Part shown: positions 36,097 to 43,733 of the stretch, in pieces
Layout: each line of letters starts with the position of its first letter
How positions within the stretch are numbered: position 1 is the first letter of the stretch
Assembly: GCA_000437895.1 (NCBI GenBank)
Contig: FR902145.1
Coordinates: 17,633-81,632 of the forward strand
Direction: 5' to 3'
DNA: 64,000 nt
DNA from: Clostridium sp. CAG:914
GTDB taxonomy: Bacteria > Bacillota_I > Bacilli_A > RF39 > UBA660
Translations under genes and position numbers: made by a program
Notes under the pieces: generated by a model
Databases searched by the model: none
What the model was told of the DNA's origin: nothing
What the model saw: only the letters and a program-made list of their open reading frames with translations

Positions 36097-36364
36097 AGAG
36101 TTGTTAAAGATGTTAGGTTTATATGATAGAACGATTACGTTAACATTAGAAGATGAAATACTTGATACGATGAATAAGTTTCACAAAGATAATTTGGAAC
36201 ACGAGAAGCAAAAGAAAGAGTTTTTGGCTTTGTTTAAAGAGTGCTTTGATGATGTAGTTAAGATTATAGAGTTTGACCCACATAAACGTATTGCAGTAGA
36301 TTGTTTTACGTGTGTTAGAGGAATGGATTTATCTAAACAATATGGAAAGCCAAAAAAGAAATAA
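36086..36364 (+). CDS. Unknown 92-residue protein of the skin-like element
   Basis: Starts MTDKELLKMLGLYDR after ATGGAGGTTA. The N-terminal half is helical and charged (DTMNKFHKDNLEHEKQKKEF). The C-terminal half contains VDCFTCVRGMD with a CxxC. No family is recognised; the coupling to the HTH gene suggests a joint role. Confidence 0.5.
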   Translation: MTDKELLKMLGLYDRTITLTLEDEILDTMNKFHKDNLEHEKQKKEFLALFKECFDDVVKIIEFDPHKRIAVDCFTCVRGMDLSKQYGKPKKK

Positions 36365-36401
36365 GTTGCAAGTTTAATCATATCTTTTAGTAGGTGGTTA
36401 A

Positions 36402-36587
36402 ATGCAACTGATAATAAATTGTCCTACTGATGATGTAGGAATTGGTGAGTTTAATAATGCTTTTGCCAAAGTGCAAAAAGAGTTAGTTCTTAAATCTATA
36501 AGAAATTTGAATATAGATGTTAGTTCTCGTGAGAAAGTTTTATGCTTTCTTGCAAAGATGTTGCGAGAACAAATTAAAAGAGATTGA
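36402..36587 (+). CDS. Small element protein, paralogue of 33393-33593
   Basis: 61 residues, MQLIINCPTDDVGIGEFNNAF onwards in the family pattern (GEFNNAFAKVQKELVLKSI). The ribosome site is TAGGTGGT. The two copies are about 45 percent identical by eye. It is the last plus-strand gene of the element and runs convergently into the XRE frame. Confidence 0.6.
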   Translation: MQLIINCPTDDVGIGEFNNAFAKVQKELVLKSIRNLNIDVSSREKVLCFLAKMLREQIKRD

Positions 36588-36588
36588 A

Positions 36589-37101
36589 TTATAAGTAGTT
36601 TTTCAATCTCTCATATTTTTTTCTACTGATATGGTGGTTGCCGAGTTCCCAACGTCTTACTGATGATATATCAACACCTAACAGAGTAGCAAAGTCTTTT
36701 CTTGATAGTTTTAGTTTTTGTCTTGCCTCTATAATCTTGTCGCACGGATTATCTAACAGGAATGAAATATATTCGTCATTGATGTTGATTTTATCTTGTA
36801 TGTTAAGTTCTTCAATGATACCTTTGATGAGTTCTACGTTTACGAGTTTTATATCTCTGTTCTCTAAATGATTTAAAGTGCTTCGGTGAAAGTTAAGTTT
36901 TACACCCAAGTCGGTTTGCTTTATATCATCAATAGAACGATAATATTTTATTTGTTCACCAAGCGAACTTTGCGACGTGATAGGCTTAACTTGTTTACAA
37001 GTATGAGTTGTTAATGTATAAGAAAGTTCACATCGTGCACTAATTTTATCAAATAGTGCATTTACTCTAACATAAAGTTCTTTTAGGTGATAGTTGCATT
37101 C
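36589..37101 (-). CDS. XRE-type double-HTH frame without its own start in the integrated state
   Basis: The frame is open from the crossover core (GAA at 37099-37101) to a TAA at 36589. The first HTH is KYYRSIDDIKQTDLGVKLNF followed by HRSTLNHLENRD; the second is ARQKLKLSRKDFATLLGVDI followed by SSVRRWELGN. Between 37101 and 36909 the frame contains no ATG, GTG or TTG; the first possible start, TTG at 36909, would cut the first HTH in half and has no ribosome site. On the excised circle it continues the recombinase frame exactly. So it is best read as the detached C-terminal domain of the recombinase gene. Confidence 0.75.
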   Translation of the reverse strand, partial: ECNYHLKELYVRVNALFDKISARCELSYTLTTHTCKQVKPITSQSSLGEQIKYYRSIDDIKQTDLGVKLNFHRSTLNHLENRDIKLVNVELIKGIIEELNIQDKININDEYISFLLDNPCDKIIEARQKLKLSRKDFATLLGVDISSVRRWELGNHHISRKKYERLKNYL

Positions 37102-37116
37102 TCAGCACATTTAGCA
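37078..37116 (-). other. Attachment site at the sigK-N end of the skin-like element
   Basis: On the minus strand: sigK codons GCT GAG, core GAATG (37097-37101), then the element arm CAACTATCACCTAAAAGAAC. The arm is the inverted copy of the arm at the other end. The arm supplies the ATIT codons and the TAA that now end the sigK N-terminal frame. Confidence 0.9.
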
Positions 37117-37427
37117 GCATAAGTAGCAAGTTTAACCTTTTTATTAGGTTTATAAGTATCTATTCCCTTAATTAAACCAATAGTACCTATTCCTATTAAA
37201 TCATCAATATCTTGTTCACTAGTTTCAAATTTTTTAACTATATGAGCTACTAAACGTAAATTATGCTCTATTAATTTTTTTCTAGCTTCCTCATCTCCAT
37301 TTAAATGCCTCTTTATATACTCATCTTCAATATCCTTAGGTAGTTTATCAGGAAAAACCTCGTTAGAATAGGCACCAGTAAAAAACATTAAATTAGTAGC
37401 TATATATTTAATTATATTAAATAACAT
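37083..37427 (-). CDS. sigK: SigK, N-terminal part with pro-sequence
   Basis: Residues 1-110 are sigK: a hydrophobic pro-sequence (MLFNIIKYIATNLMFFTGAY) of the kind removed by SpoIVFB, then EARKKLIEHNLRLVAHIVKK and DDLIGIGTIGLIKGID of sigma region 2. The last four residues and the stop come from the element. The ribosome site TTAGGTGATGAA precedes the ATG. With 30045-30415 (122 codons) it makes a 232-residue SigK; the Bacillus subtilis protein has 241. Only the excised form should be active. Confidence 0.93.
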   Translation of the reverse strand: MLFNIIKYIATNLMFFTGAYSNEVFPDKLPKDIEDEYIKRHLNGDEEARKKLIEHNLRLVAHIVKKFETSEQDIDDLIGIGTIGLIKGIDTYKPNKKVKLATYAAKCAENATIT

Positions 37428-37488
37428 TTCATCACCTAATTAAATATATAAGAATAATAAGGAATTATGAAAAATCTTAGTTAATTAA

Positions 37489-37517
37489 TTTACATTAACT
37501 ATTTTTTAATATATAAT
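37489..37517 (+). promoter_or_regulatory. Promoter of trpS-yqeG-yqeH
   Basis: TTTACA (37489-37494), a 17-bp spacer and TATAAT (37512-37517), 20 bp before the trpS start. Confidence 0.75.
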
Positions 37518-37537
37518 TTATTTATATGGAGGCAAAT

Positions 37538-38521
37538 ATGAAAAAAATAATGTTAACAGGTTTAAAACCTACAGGTAGTCTAACTTTAGGTAATTATATT
37601 GGAGCAATTAGTCAAATGGTAAATTATCAAGATATTTATGACAATTATCTCTTTGTAGCTGACCTACATGCTATAACAGTTCCTGTTAATCCTCAAGAAC
37701 TAAATAAAAATATTAGAGACTTTCTAGCACTATATATTGCGTGTGGAGTAGATCCAAGTAAAAATACTATATATCTACAATCAGATATTCCATATATACC
37801 ATGTGTTTCTTGGTTATTAGAATGTAATAGTTATAATGGAGAATTATCAAGAATGATACAATTTAAAGAAAAAAGTAAAGGAAAAGATAACTTTTCAGTA
37901 GGATTATTTACTTATCCAGTATTAATGACAGCAGATATCCTTGTCGTAGATGCCGATTATGTTCCCGTTGGTATTGATCAAAAACAACATGTAGAATTAA
38001 CAAGAGATATAGCCGAACGTTTTAATAAGAAATATGGGGAGACATTTAAAATACCAGAACCTATGATTACTGAAAGCGGTACAAAGATTATGGACTTAGT
38101 GAATCCTACTAAGAAAATGAGTAAAACAGAAGAAAATCCTAAAGGTGTTATAGGATTATTAGATAATCTTGATGATGTTAGAAAAAAAATTATGTCAGCC
38201 ACAACAGATTCTTCTTGTGAAATAAAGTATGACCCTGAAAATAAACCAGGCATATCAAATTTAATTAATATATGCGTTTCACTATCAGATATGACAATAC
38301 AAGAAGTAGAAGAAAAATTTAAAAATAGCAATTATGGAGAATTTAAACGTTTTACGGCAGATATCGTATGTGATAAACTAAGTGCCATTCAAAAAAAATA
38401 TAATGAAATAATAAATAGTGATGAATTAGATAAAATTCTTGAACAAGGAGCTATAAAAGTAAATGAATTAGCACATAATAAATATATGGATATGCGCTAT
38501 AAGATAGGACTATACAAATGA
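37538..38521 (+). CDS. trpS: Tryptophan-tRNA ligase
   Basis: 327 residues from MKKIMLTGLKPTGSLTLGNYIG, chosen because ATGGAGG just upstream is its ribosome site. Class I signatures are the TGSLTLGNYIG box in place of HIGH and KMSKTEENPKG for KMSKS. PVGIDQKQHVELTRDIAERF binds tryptophanyl-adenylate and the tRNA. The length is normal. Its TGA stop overlaps the next start. Confidence 0.97.
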   Translation: MKKIMLTGLKPTGSLTLGNYIGAISQMVNYQDIYDNYLFVADLHAITVPVNPQELNKNIRDFLALYIACGVDPSKNTIYLQSDIPYIPCVSWLLECNSYNGELSRMIQFKEKSKGKDNFSVGLFTYPVLMTADILVVDADYVPVGIDQKQHVELTRDIAERFNKKYGETFKIPEPMITESGTKIMDLVNPTKKMSKTEENPKGVIGLLDNLDDVRKKIMSATTDSSCEIKYDPENKPGISNLINICVSLSDMTIQEVEEKFKNSNYGEFKRFTADIVCDKLSAIQKKYNEIINSDELDKILEQGAIKVNELAHNKYMDMRYKIGLYK

Positions 38522-39042
38522 TGGATATTTATATACCAGATATGTATTTAAAAAGTATATATCATATAAATTATGATAAATTAAAAGAGGATGGTATAAA
38601 GTGTATTTTATTTGATTTAGATAATACTATCATACCATATAAAGAAAAAACTCCTTCTAAGAAGCTAATCGATTTAATTGAAAATCTAAAAGACATGGAA
38701 TTTAAAATAATTATTTTCGATAATACGAATAAAAAGAGATTATTGCCATTTAAGAGACAATTAGATATAGATTGCGCTCCAAATGCTAAAAAACCTTCTA
38801 TCGAAAAACTTATAAAAATAATAAAAGAATATAAATATGATTTAAGTGAAGTAGCCTTAGTAGGAGATGAACTATATAGAGATATATATGGAGGAAATAA
38901 AGCTGGAATAAAGACAATTCTTGTTAATTCAATATCTAATAAGGACTCTCTAAAAACAAAATTTTATAGGATTTTTGAAAAAAAGATAATAAATAAATTA
39001 AATAAAAGAGGAATATTAATTAAGGGAAAATATTATGAATAA
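38518..39042 (+). CDS. yqeG: YqeG-family HAD phosphatase
   Basis: 174 residues. HAD motif I is FDLDNTIIPY, motif II is IIIFDNTNK, and motif IV is VALVGDELYRDIYGGNKAG. This subfamily includes phosphatidylglycerophosphate phosphatases. It is followed by yqeH, the order found in other Firmicutes. The two ATGs at 38518 and 38521 are equally possible starts; both overlap the trpS stop. Confidence 0.92.
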   Translation: MMDIYIPDMYLKSIYHINYDKLKEDGIKCILFDLDNTIIPYKEKTPSKKLIDLIENLKDMEFKIIIFDNTNKKRLLPFKRQLDIDCAPNAKKPSIEKLIKIIKEYKYDLSEVALVGDELYRDIYGGNKAGIKTILVNSISNKDSLKTKFYRIFEKKIINKLNKRGILIKGKYYE

Positions 39043-40012
39043 GAAATGTTTAGGTTGTGGAATACCACTACAAGATAAAGACATAAATTTAGATGGATAT
39101 ATTAGTAATATTGATAAAAACATTTGCACGAGATGTTTTAAAATAAAAAATTATGGTGTATATAATAAAGCAAATATGTCTAATAAAGATTATATAAAAA
39201 TAATGGATAGTATCACTAATAATGATTTAGTTATCTATGTATCAAGTTTACTTAATTTAAATATTGATTATATAAATAAATTTAAAGATGTTATACTTGT
39301 ACTTACTAAAAGAGATATTTTACCAAAATCTATTAAAGATAATAAAATAATAGATTATATAAAAAAAAGATATAATAATATTAAAGATATAATCATAATA
39401 AGTAGTATTAAAAATTACAATATGGATCATTTATATAATACTATACTTAAATATGGAATTGATAAAAAAATATATTTTGTAGGATCTACAAATAGTGGAA
39501 AAAGTACACTAATAAATAAATTAATTAAAGATTATGGTAATAATGACATAACAATTACTACTAGTATGTATCCATCAACAACATTAGATGCCATAAATAT
39601 AAAACTAAATGGATTAAATATATATGATACACCAGGTATAGTAAATGAAGGAAGTATAACAAATTATATAAACAATAATGAGTTAAAAAAAATAAACATA
39701 AAAAAAGAAATAAAACCAATAACTTATCAAATAAAAGATAAATGTAGTATTCTTGTCGGAGACTATATTAGACTTGACTTTGAGTGTATATCTACAAGTA
39801 TCACAATATATATATCTAACAATGTTCCTGTAAAGAGAATAAGTATAAATAATCCAATATTATTAGATAATATAATATCTAGTTACAATGATCTAAAAAA
39901 TAAAGACATCGTAATAGAAGATATATGTTTTATAAAAATAACCAAAAATACTAGAGTTAATATTTATGGAAAATATAATTTATCTACAATTATTAGAGAT
40001 AATTTAATATAA
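39035..40012 (+). CDS. yqeH: Ribosome biogenesis GTPase YqeH
   Basis: 325 residues. An N-terminal zinc finger (Cys5, Cys8, Cys31, Cys34) is followed by a circularly permuted GTPase domain: the G4 box LTKRDILP comes first, then G1 FVGSTNSGKSTLINKL, then G3 DTPG. A C-terminal treble-clef-like domain follows. It assists 30S subunit assembly. It overlaps yqeG by 8 bp. At 325 residues it is somewhat shorter than the usual 360-370. Confidence 0.95.
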   Translation: MNKKCLGCGIPLQDKDINLDGYISNIDKNICTRCFKIKNYGVYNKANMSNKDYIKIMDSITNNDLVIYVSSLLNLNIDYINKFKDVILVLTKRDILPKSIKDNKIIDYIKKRYNNIKDIIIISSIKNYNMDHLYNTILKYGIDKKIYFVGSTNSGKSTLINKLIKDYGNNDITITTSMYPSTTLDAINIKLNGLNIYDTPGIVNEGSITNYINNNELKKINIKKEIKPITYQIKDKCSILVGDYIRLDFECISTSITIYISNNVPVKRISINNPILLDNIISSYNDLKNKDIVIEDICFIKITKNTRVNIYGKYNLSTIIRDNLI

Positions 40013-40111
40013 AAGATAATATCAATATATGTAACACAATTTCCCATAATTTTTACATTATATTTATATCTTTTTTTTTTATAATATGTTATACTTATTA
40101 AGGTGATAGTA

Positions 40112-41038
40112 GTGAAAAAAGAATTTAAAACTATCGACGAACAGATAGAAGTTTTAAAAAATAAGGGGCTTATAATAGAAGATGAAACTTATGCTAAAGA
40201 GATATTACTTAAAGAAAATTACTTCTTTATTAATGGCTATAGATTAATATTTATGAACTCTATAACAGATAGAACCTTTATTAAAGGAACTACTTTCAGA
40301 GAATTATATTCTTTATTCTTATTTGATAGATATGTAAGAAATATTATCTTTAAATATCTATTAATCATTGAAAACAATTTAAAATCAGTAATGTCATATC
40401 AACTATCAAAGAACTATGGTTATAAAGAGAAAGATTACTTAAATGTTAATAATTTTACCAATGATAAAGAAAAAAGAAGAAGAGTAAAAGATATAATAGA
40501 AAAAATGAAAAGACAAATTAGAATCAATGTTTCAAGGCATAGTGCCACAATGCATTATTCCAAGAATTATGGATATATACCACTTTGGATTTTAGTAAAA
40601 GTATTATCATTTGGAATTATGTGTGAGTTATATACAATACTAAAAGATAAAGATAAAGAGAGTGTTGCCGAAACATTTGGAATAGATCCTAATTTATTAG
40701 AAGAAATGTTACCAATACTATCAAATTATCGTAATTTATGTGCTCATGAAGATATTGTATTTGATCACAAAACAGAAAGAGCAATTCCTGATACAGAATA
40801 TCATAATAAACTAAAAATATTTAAAATGGATGATGAGTATATTTATGGAAAGAATGATATGTTTGCCGTAGTCATCATATTTAAGTATTTACTTTCTAAA
40901 GATAACTTTAGACTTATGATGAAAGAACTAGAATATGAAATTGACAAATTAGATGGTAGAATTGATACAATTCCAATTCAAAAAGTATTAGATTATATGG
41001 GATTCCCAAAGAATTATTTAGAAATTGTAGAAATGTAG
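40112..41038 (+). CDS. Abi_2 (AbiD/AbiF) family HEPN protein
   Basis: 308 residues from the second GTG, preceded by AAGGTGAT. N-terminal FKTIDEQIEVLKNKGLIIED and YFFINGYRLIFM are the Abi_2 boxes. The motif RNLCAHEDIVFD is the HEPN Rx4H-type RNase signature (R-N-L-C-A-H). Members block phage growth or act as RNA-processing HEPN toxins. It is a single gene between yqeH and htrA, with no visible antitoxin. Confidence 0.85.
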   Translation: MKKEFKTIDEQIEVLKNKGLIIEDETYAKEILLKENYFFINGYRLIFMNSITDRTFIKGTTFRELYSLFLFDRYVRNIIFKYLLIIENNLKSVMSYQLSKNYGYKEKDYLNVNNFTNDKEKRRRVKDIIEKMKRQIRINVSRHSATMHYSKNYGYIPLWILVKVLSFGIMCELYTILKDKDKESVAETFGIDPNLLEEMLPILSNYRNLCAHEDIVFDHKTERAIPDTEYHNKLKIFKMDDEYIYGKNDMFAVVIIFKYLLSKDNFRLMMKELEYEIDKLDGRIDTIPIQKVLDYMGFPKNYLEIVEM

Positions 41039-41050
41039 GAAGGTGATTTT

Positions 41051-42160
41051 ATGAATGAATTAAATAAAAAAAATAATAATAGTACCATAATTATAGTAGT
41101 TTGTATGATGTTATCCTTTATTTGTGGAGTAGGTGGAGGATACTTATATTCAATATCATCTACAAAAGTAAGTGAACAAGTTATAAAAAATATTACTAGA
41201 AGTGAATTAGTTGAAAATAGCATATCTAGTTCTGTAGACAATGTATATGGAGCCACTGTAGTTGTAATGTCATATAAAAGTGATAAACTTATTTCTACAG
41301 GGTCAGGTTTTGTTTACAAAAAAGATGATAAAAACGCATATATAATGACTAATTACCATGTTATAGACGGAGCAGATGCAGTTAAAGTTGAATTCAATGA
41401 TGGAAATACACTAATAGATGCTAAAATATTAGGAGGAGAAGTTTATTCTGATATTGCTGTTCTTACTATAGATAGTAACAAAGCAAATAGCATTGTAGAA
41501 ATTGGAAAGAGTGATGAAGTAAAATTAGCAGATACAGTATTTACTGTTGGTAGTCCAATGGGAAAAGAATATAAAGGAACTGTTACTAAAGGTATCCTCT
41601 CAGGAAAAGATAGATTAGTAGAGGTAAATCTAACAGGTGGATCATCTGATTACTATATGAAAGTATTACAAATAGATGCCGCTGTTAATCCAGGAAACTC
41701 AGGAGGACCACTTTGTGATGTAAGCGGAAATGTAATAGGAATTATATCACTAAAAATTGTCCAAAATGAAGTTGAAGGCATGGGTTTTGCCATTCCCATA
41801 GAAGATGCCCTAAACTATGCAAACAGAATAGAAAGAGGTGAAGATATTGTAAGACCATATATAGGAATCAGTATGGTAGATATTTCAGAAGAATATTACT
41901 TATGGCAACAAAGAATTACATTACCAGATGGAGTAGATAAAGGTGTTGTTGTCATAGAAGTAGCAAACAATTCACCAGCATCAAAGGCAGGAATAAAAAA
42001 AGGCGATGTAATAACTAAAATAGGTGATGTAGAGTTTTCAAGTTTAGCCGAGTTTAGATATGAATTATATAAGTATGAGGTAGGAGATAAAGTAAGCATT
42101 ACTTATAATAGAGGTGGAAAAATAAATAGTGTTGAAATAACACTAGGAAAAAATAGTTAA
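41051..42160 (+). CDS. htrA: HtrA-type membrane-anchored serine protease
   Basis: 369 residues. The N-terminal anchor is at about 11-34. The trypsin-like domain has His103 in TNYHVIDG, Asp134 in YSDIAVLTI and Ser217 in NPGNSGGPL. One PDZ domain follows (about 275-365; SPASKAGIKKGDVITKIGD). It degrades or refolds misfolded exported proteins outside the membrane. It starts 12 bp after the Abi gene behind AGGAAGGTGA. Confidence 0.95.
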   Translation: MNELNKKNNNSTIIIVVCMMLSFICGVGGGYLYSISSTKVSEQVIKNITRSELVENSISSSVDNVYGATVVVMSYKSDKLISTGSGFVYKKDDKNAYIMTNYHVIDGADAVKVEFNDGNTLIDAKILGGEVYSDIAVLTIDSNKANSIVEIGKSDEVKLADTVFTVGSPMGKEYKGTVTKGILSGKDRLVEVNLTGGSSDYYMKVLQIDAAVNPGNSGGPLCDVSGNVIGIISLKIVQNEVEGMGFAIPIEDALNYANRIERGEDIVRPYIGISMVDISEEYYLWQQRITLPDGVDKGVVVIEVANNSPASKAGIKKGDVITKIGDVEFSSLAEFRYELYKYEVGDKVSITYNRGGKINSVEITLGKNS

Positions 42161-42161
42161 A

Positions 42162-42190
42162 AAAAATTAAGACATAAGTCTTATTTTTTT
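42162..42190. terminator. Bidirectional terminator between htrA and rpsR
   Basis: TAAGAC, ATAA loop, GTCTTA, with A and T runs on both sides. Confidence 0.85.
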
Positions 42191-42414
42191 TATTTAGAAT
42201 ATGGAATAAATCCCATGAATCTAGCCAATTTAACTTGTTCAGCTATACATCTTTGATGTTTTGCACAAGTACCAGTAAATCTTCTTGGTAATATCTTTCC
42301 AGAATCATTTATATATTTACTGATTATCTCAACATTTTTATAGTTAACATCTTTTCCAATGCACATAAAACAAACTTTTTTTCTTTTAGGCTTATTATTA
42401 TGAAAATCTGCCAT
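42190..42414 (-). CDS. rpsR: 30S ribosomal protein S18
   Basis: 74 residues, last gene of rpsF-ssb-rpsR. Typical segments are KILPRRFTGTCAKHQRCIAEQV and KLARFMGFIPYS. It keeps the four Cys of a zinc-binding form (CFMC and CAKHQRC). S18 pairs with S6 on the 30S platform. Confidence 0.97.
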   Translation of the reverse strand: MADFHNNKPKRKKVCFMCIGKDVNYKNVEIISKYINDSGKILPRRFTGTCAKHQRCIAEQVKLARFMGFIPYSK

Positions 42415-42428
42415 TTCATCCTCCTTTA

Positions 42429-42911
42429 TTAAAACGGTAAATCATTATCGCTTATGTCTATTTTTTCACCAAAGTTAGCAAATGGGTCATCACTTACAGA
42501 AGTTGATTCTGTAGGCATTTGTTCAAATGGTGTAGGTTCATAAGGTATAGCATTATTAAATGGATTATTTTGTTGTACTTCATTATTAGTACTACCACTA
42601 CTACTTCCTAAAAACTCAACATTATTAGCTATAACTTCAGTAACATAAACTTTTTTACCTTCATTATTGTCGTAAGATCTTGTTTGAATTCTTCCTTCTA
42701 CGGCAACTTGTCTTCCTTTTGCTAGATATTTTGCAACATTTTCAGCTTGCTTATCCCAAACAGTACAGTTAATAAAGTCTGTTTCAGGATTAGCTCCAGC
42801 AGAAACCCTTCTACTTATTGCAACAGTTATTTGGCATACAGCCATTCCATTACTAGTATGCCTTAATTCGGGATCTCTAGCTAATCTACCTATTAATATT
42901 ACTTTGTTCAT
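42429..42911 (-). CDS. ssb: Single-stranded DNA-binding protein
   Basis: 160 residues. OB fold (1-105) starting MNKVILIGRLARDPELRHT and including FINCTVWDKQAENVAKYL. A Gln/Asn/Pro-rich linker follows, then an acidic tip DISDNDLPF that recruits replication and repair proteins. It lies between rpsF and rpsR as in most Firmicutes. Confidence 0.97.
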   Translation of the reverse strand: MNKVILIGRLARDPELRHTSNGMAVCQITVAISRRVSAGANPETDFINCTVWDKQAENVAKYLAKGRQVAVEGRIQTRSYDNNEGKKVYVTEVIANNVEFLGSSSGSTNNEVQQNNPFNNAIPYEPTPFEQMPTESTSVSDDPFANFGEKIDISDNDLPF

Positions 42912-42919
42912 TAATCCTC

Positions 42920-43210
42920 CTATTTTTCAATATTAAGAACTAAATGTCTTAATACATTTTCATCAATTGATGCAACACGATTAAATTCCTTAACAGCCTT
43001 ATCATCAGATGAATCAATATTGTATAGGAAATAAAAACCAGATTTACATTTCTTGATTTCATATGCAAATTCTTTTTGACCTAATTCTTTAGATAAAGTA
43101 ATAATAGCCTTGTTATCAGTTAAAGCTTTTTCCAACTTCTTAACAACATTCTTCATAGTAGATTCATCACAATCAGGTCTAACTATAAACATTATTTCAT
43201 ATTTTCTCAT
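42920..43210 (-). CDS. rpsF: 30S ribosomal protein S6
   Basis: 96 residues: MRKYEIMFIVRPDCDE, then ELGQKEFAYEIKKCKSGFYFLYN, and RHLVLNIEK at the end. First gene of the rpsF-ssb-rpsR operon, with AAGGAGGTGT before the ATG. Confidence 0.97.
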   Translation of the reverse strand: MRKYEIMFIVRPDCDESTMKNVVKKLEKALTDNKAIITLSKELGQKEFAYEIKKCKSGFYFLYNIDSSDDKAVKEFNRVASIDENVLRHLVLNIEK

Positions 43211-43297
43211 TGTACACCTCCTTATGGTCTTTTGGCTTTTTCAAGCAAGGAGCATTCGCTCAAAAGGTATTATAGCAAATAAAAAAATAAATGTAAA
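43211..43297 (-). promoter_or_regulatory. rpsF promoter and leader
   Basis: On the minus strand TTTACA (43292-43297), 17 bp, TATAAT (43269-43274). The leader of about 55 nt can form GAGC-GAAT-GCTC and a second stem from GGCTTTTTCAAGC-type sequence. Its position fits the S6:S18-binding autoregulatory leader known upstream of rpsF, but the conserved CCG bulge is not clear to me. Confidence 0.65.
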
Positions 43298-43460
43298 CAA
43301 AAAAATAAAAAAAACATCTCTTCTCCCCTATAACACAATTGTATTATATAAATCAAAGAAATATAACATAGGATAGCGCCAACACTATAAATTCTATATA
43401 GCATATAATAACTTTGAATAAAGGTAAAAAATATACTAATTATTAGAAAGGGTGATTAGT

Positions 43461-43667
43461 GTGAAAAAAGGCTTGGAAGATGTAAAAAGTTATGTAACTA
43501 TATTGTTTGCCAATGCATTGGTAATTCTCCTTTTCATAGCAGTATTTAAATCAGAAAAAATATTTGAAACTGTCTTCTTACTATTTACTAACCTATGCAC
43601 TGCAGTATTTACATATTTTTTTACAAAGAAAAGTACTAATAAAAAGGAGAGTGAAAATAATGGATGA
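43461..43667 (+). CDS. Holin-like small membrane protein
   Basis: 68 residues from a GTG after AAAGGGTGAT. Two membrane segments (about 11-29 and 34-52) with a short turn and a basic tail ending KKSTNKKESENNG: the size and topology of a phage holin. It is directly followed by a 23-codon ORF and an endolysin gene. No sequence family is recognised, so the call rests on topology and context. Confidence 0.6.
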   Translation: MKKGLEDVKSYVTILFANALVILLFIAVFKSEKIFETVFLLFTNLCTAVFTYFFTKKSTNKKESENNG

Positions 43668-43731
43668 AGTAGTAATGAAACCTATAAAAGATGAAGAAAT
43701 AACAAAGGAAAAGTATGAAGGTGAAGTATAA
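43660..43731 (+). CDS. 23-residue ORF between holin-like and endolysin genes
   Basis: ATG after AAAGGAGAGTG, reading MDEVVMKPIKDEEITKEKY and four more residues. It overlaps the previous gene by 8 bp and ends 2 bp before the next start. Small acidic ORFs (XkdX-like) are often found at this place in phage lysis modules. It may be a translated coupler or a minor lysis protein. Confidence 0.45.
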   Translation: MDEVVMKPIKDEEITKEKYEGEV

Positions 43732-43733
43732 TT

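Larger units (their letters stand above)
30413..37101. mobile_element. Skin-like element interrupting sigK
   Basis: 6,684 bp between two GAATG copies. It contains the serine recombinase at one end, a plus-strand gene set (32237-36587) and an XRE frame at the other end. It carries a RepL-like protein and HTH proteins, so it appears to descend from a plasmid- or phage-like element. The excision product is a complete sigK, as in the skin elements of Bacillus and Clostridioides. Confidence 0.9.

Noticed and set aside
36589..36909. XRE regulator gene starting at TTG 36909
   Set aside because: It would lack half of its first HTH and has no ribosome site; the coding frame clearly continues upstream to the crossover core.
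30045..37427. Two independent, decayed sigma-factor genes
   Set aside because: Both halves keep all SigK motifs, end exactly at a shared GAATG and join in frame to a protein of the right length, so this is one split gene.
37538..38521. Use of TGA as tryptophan, as in mycoplasmas
   Set aside because: trpS, pepF and other genes end at TGA at family-typical lengths, and Trp is encoded by TGG throughout.
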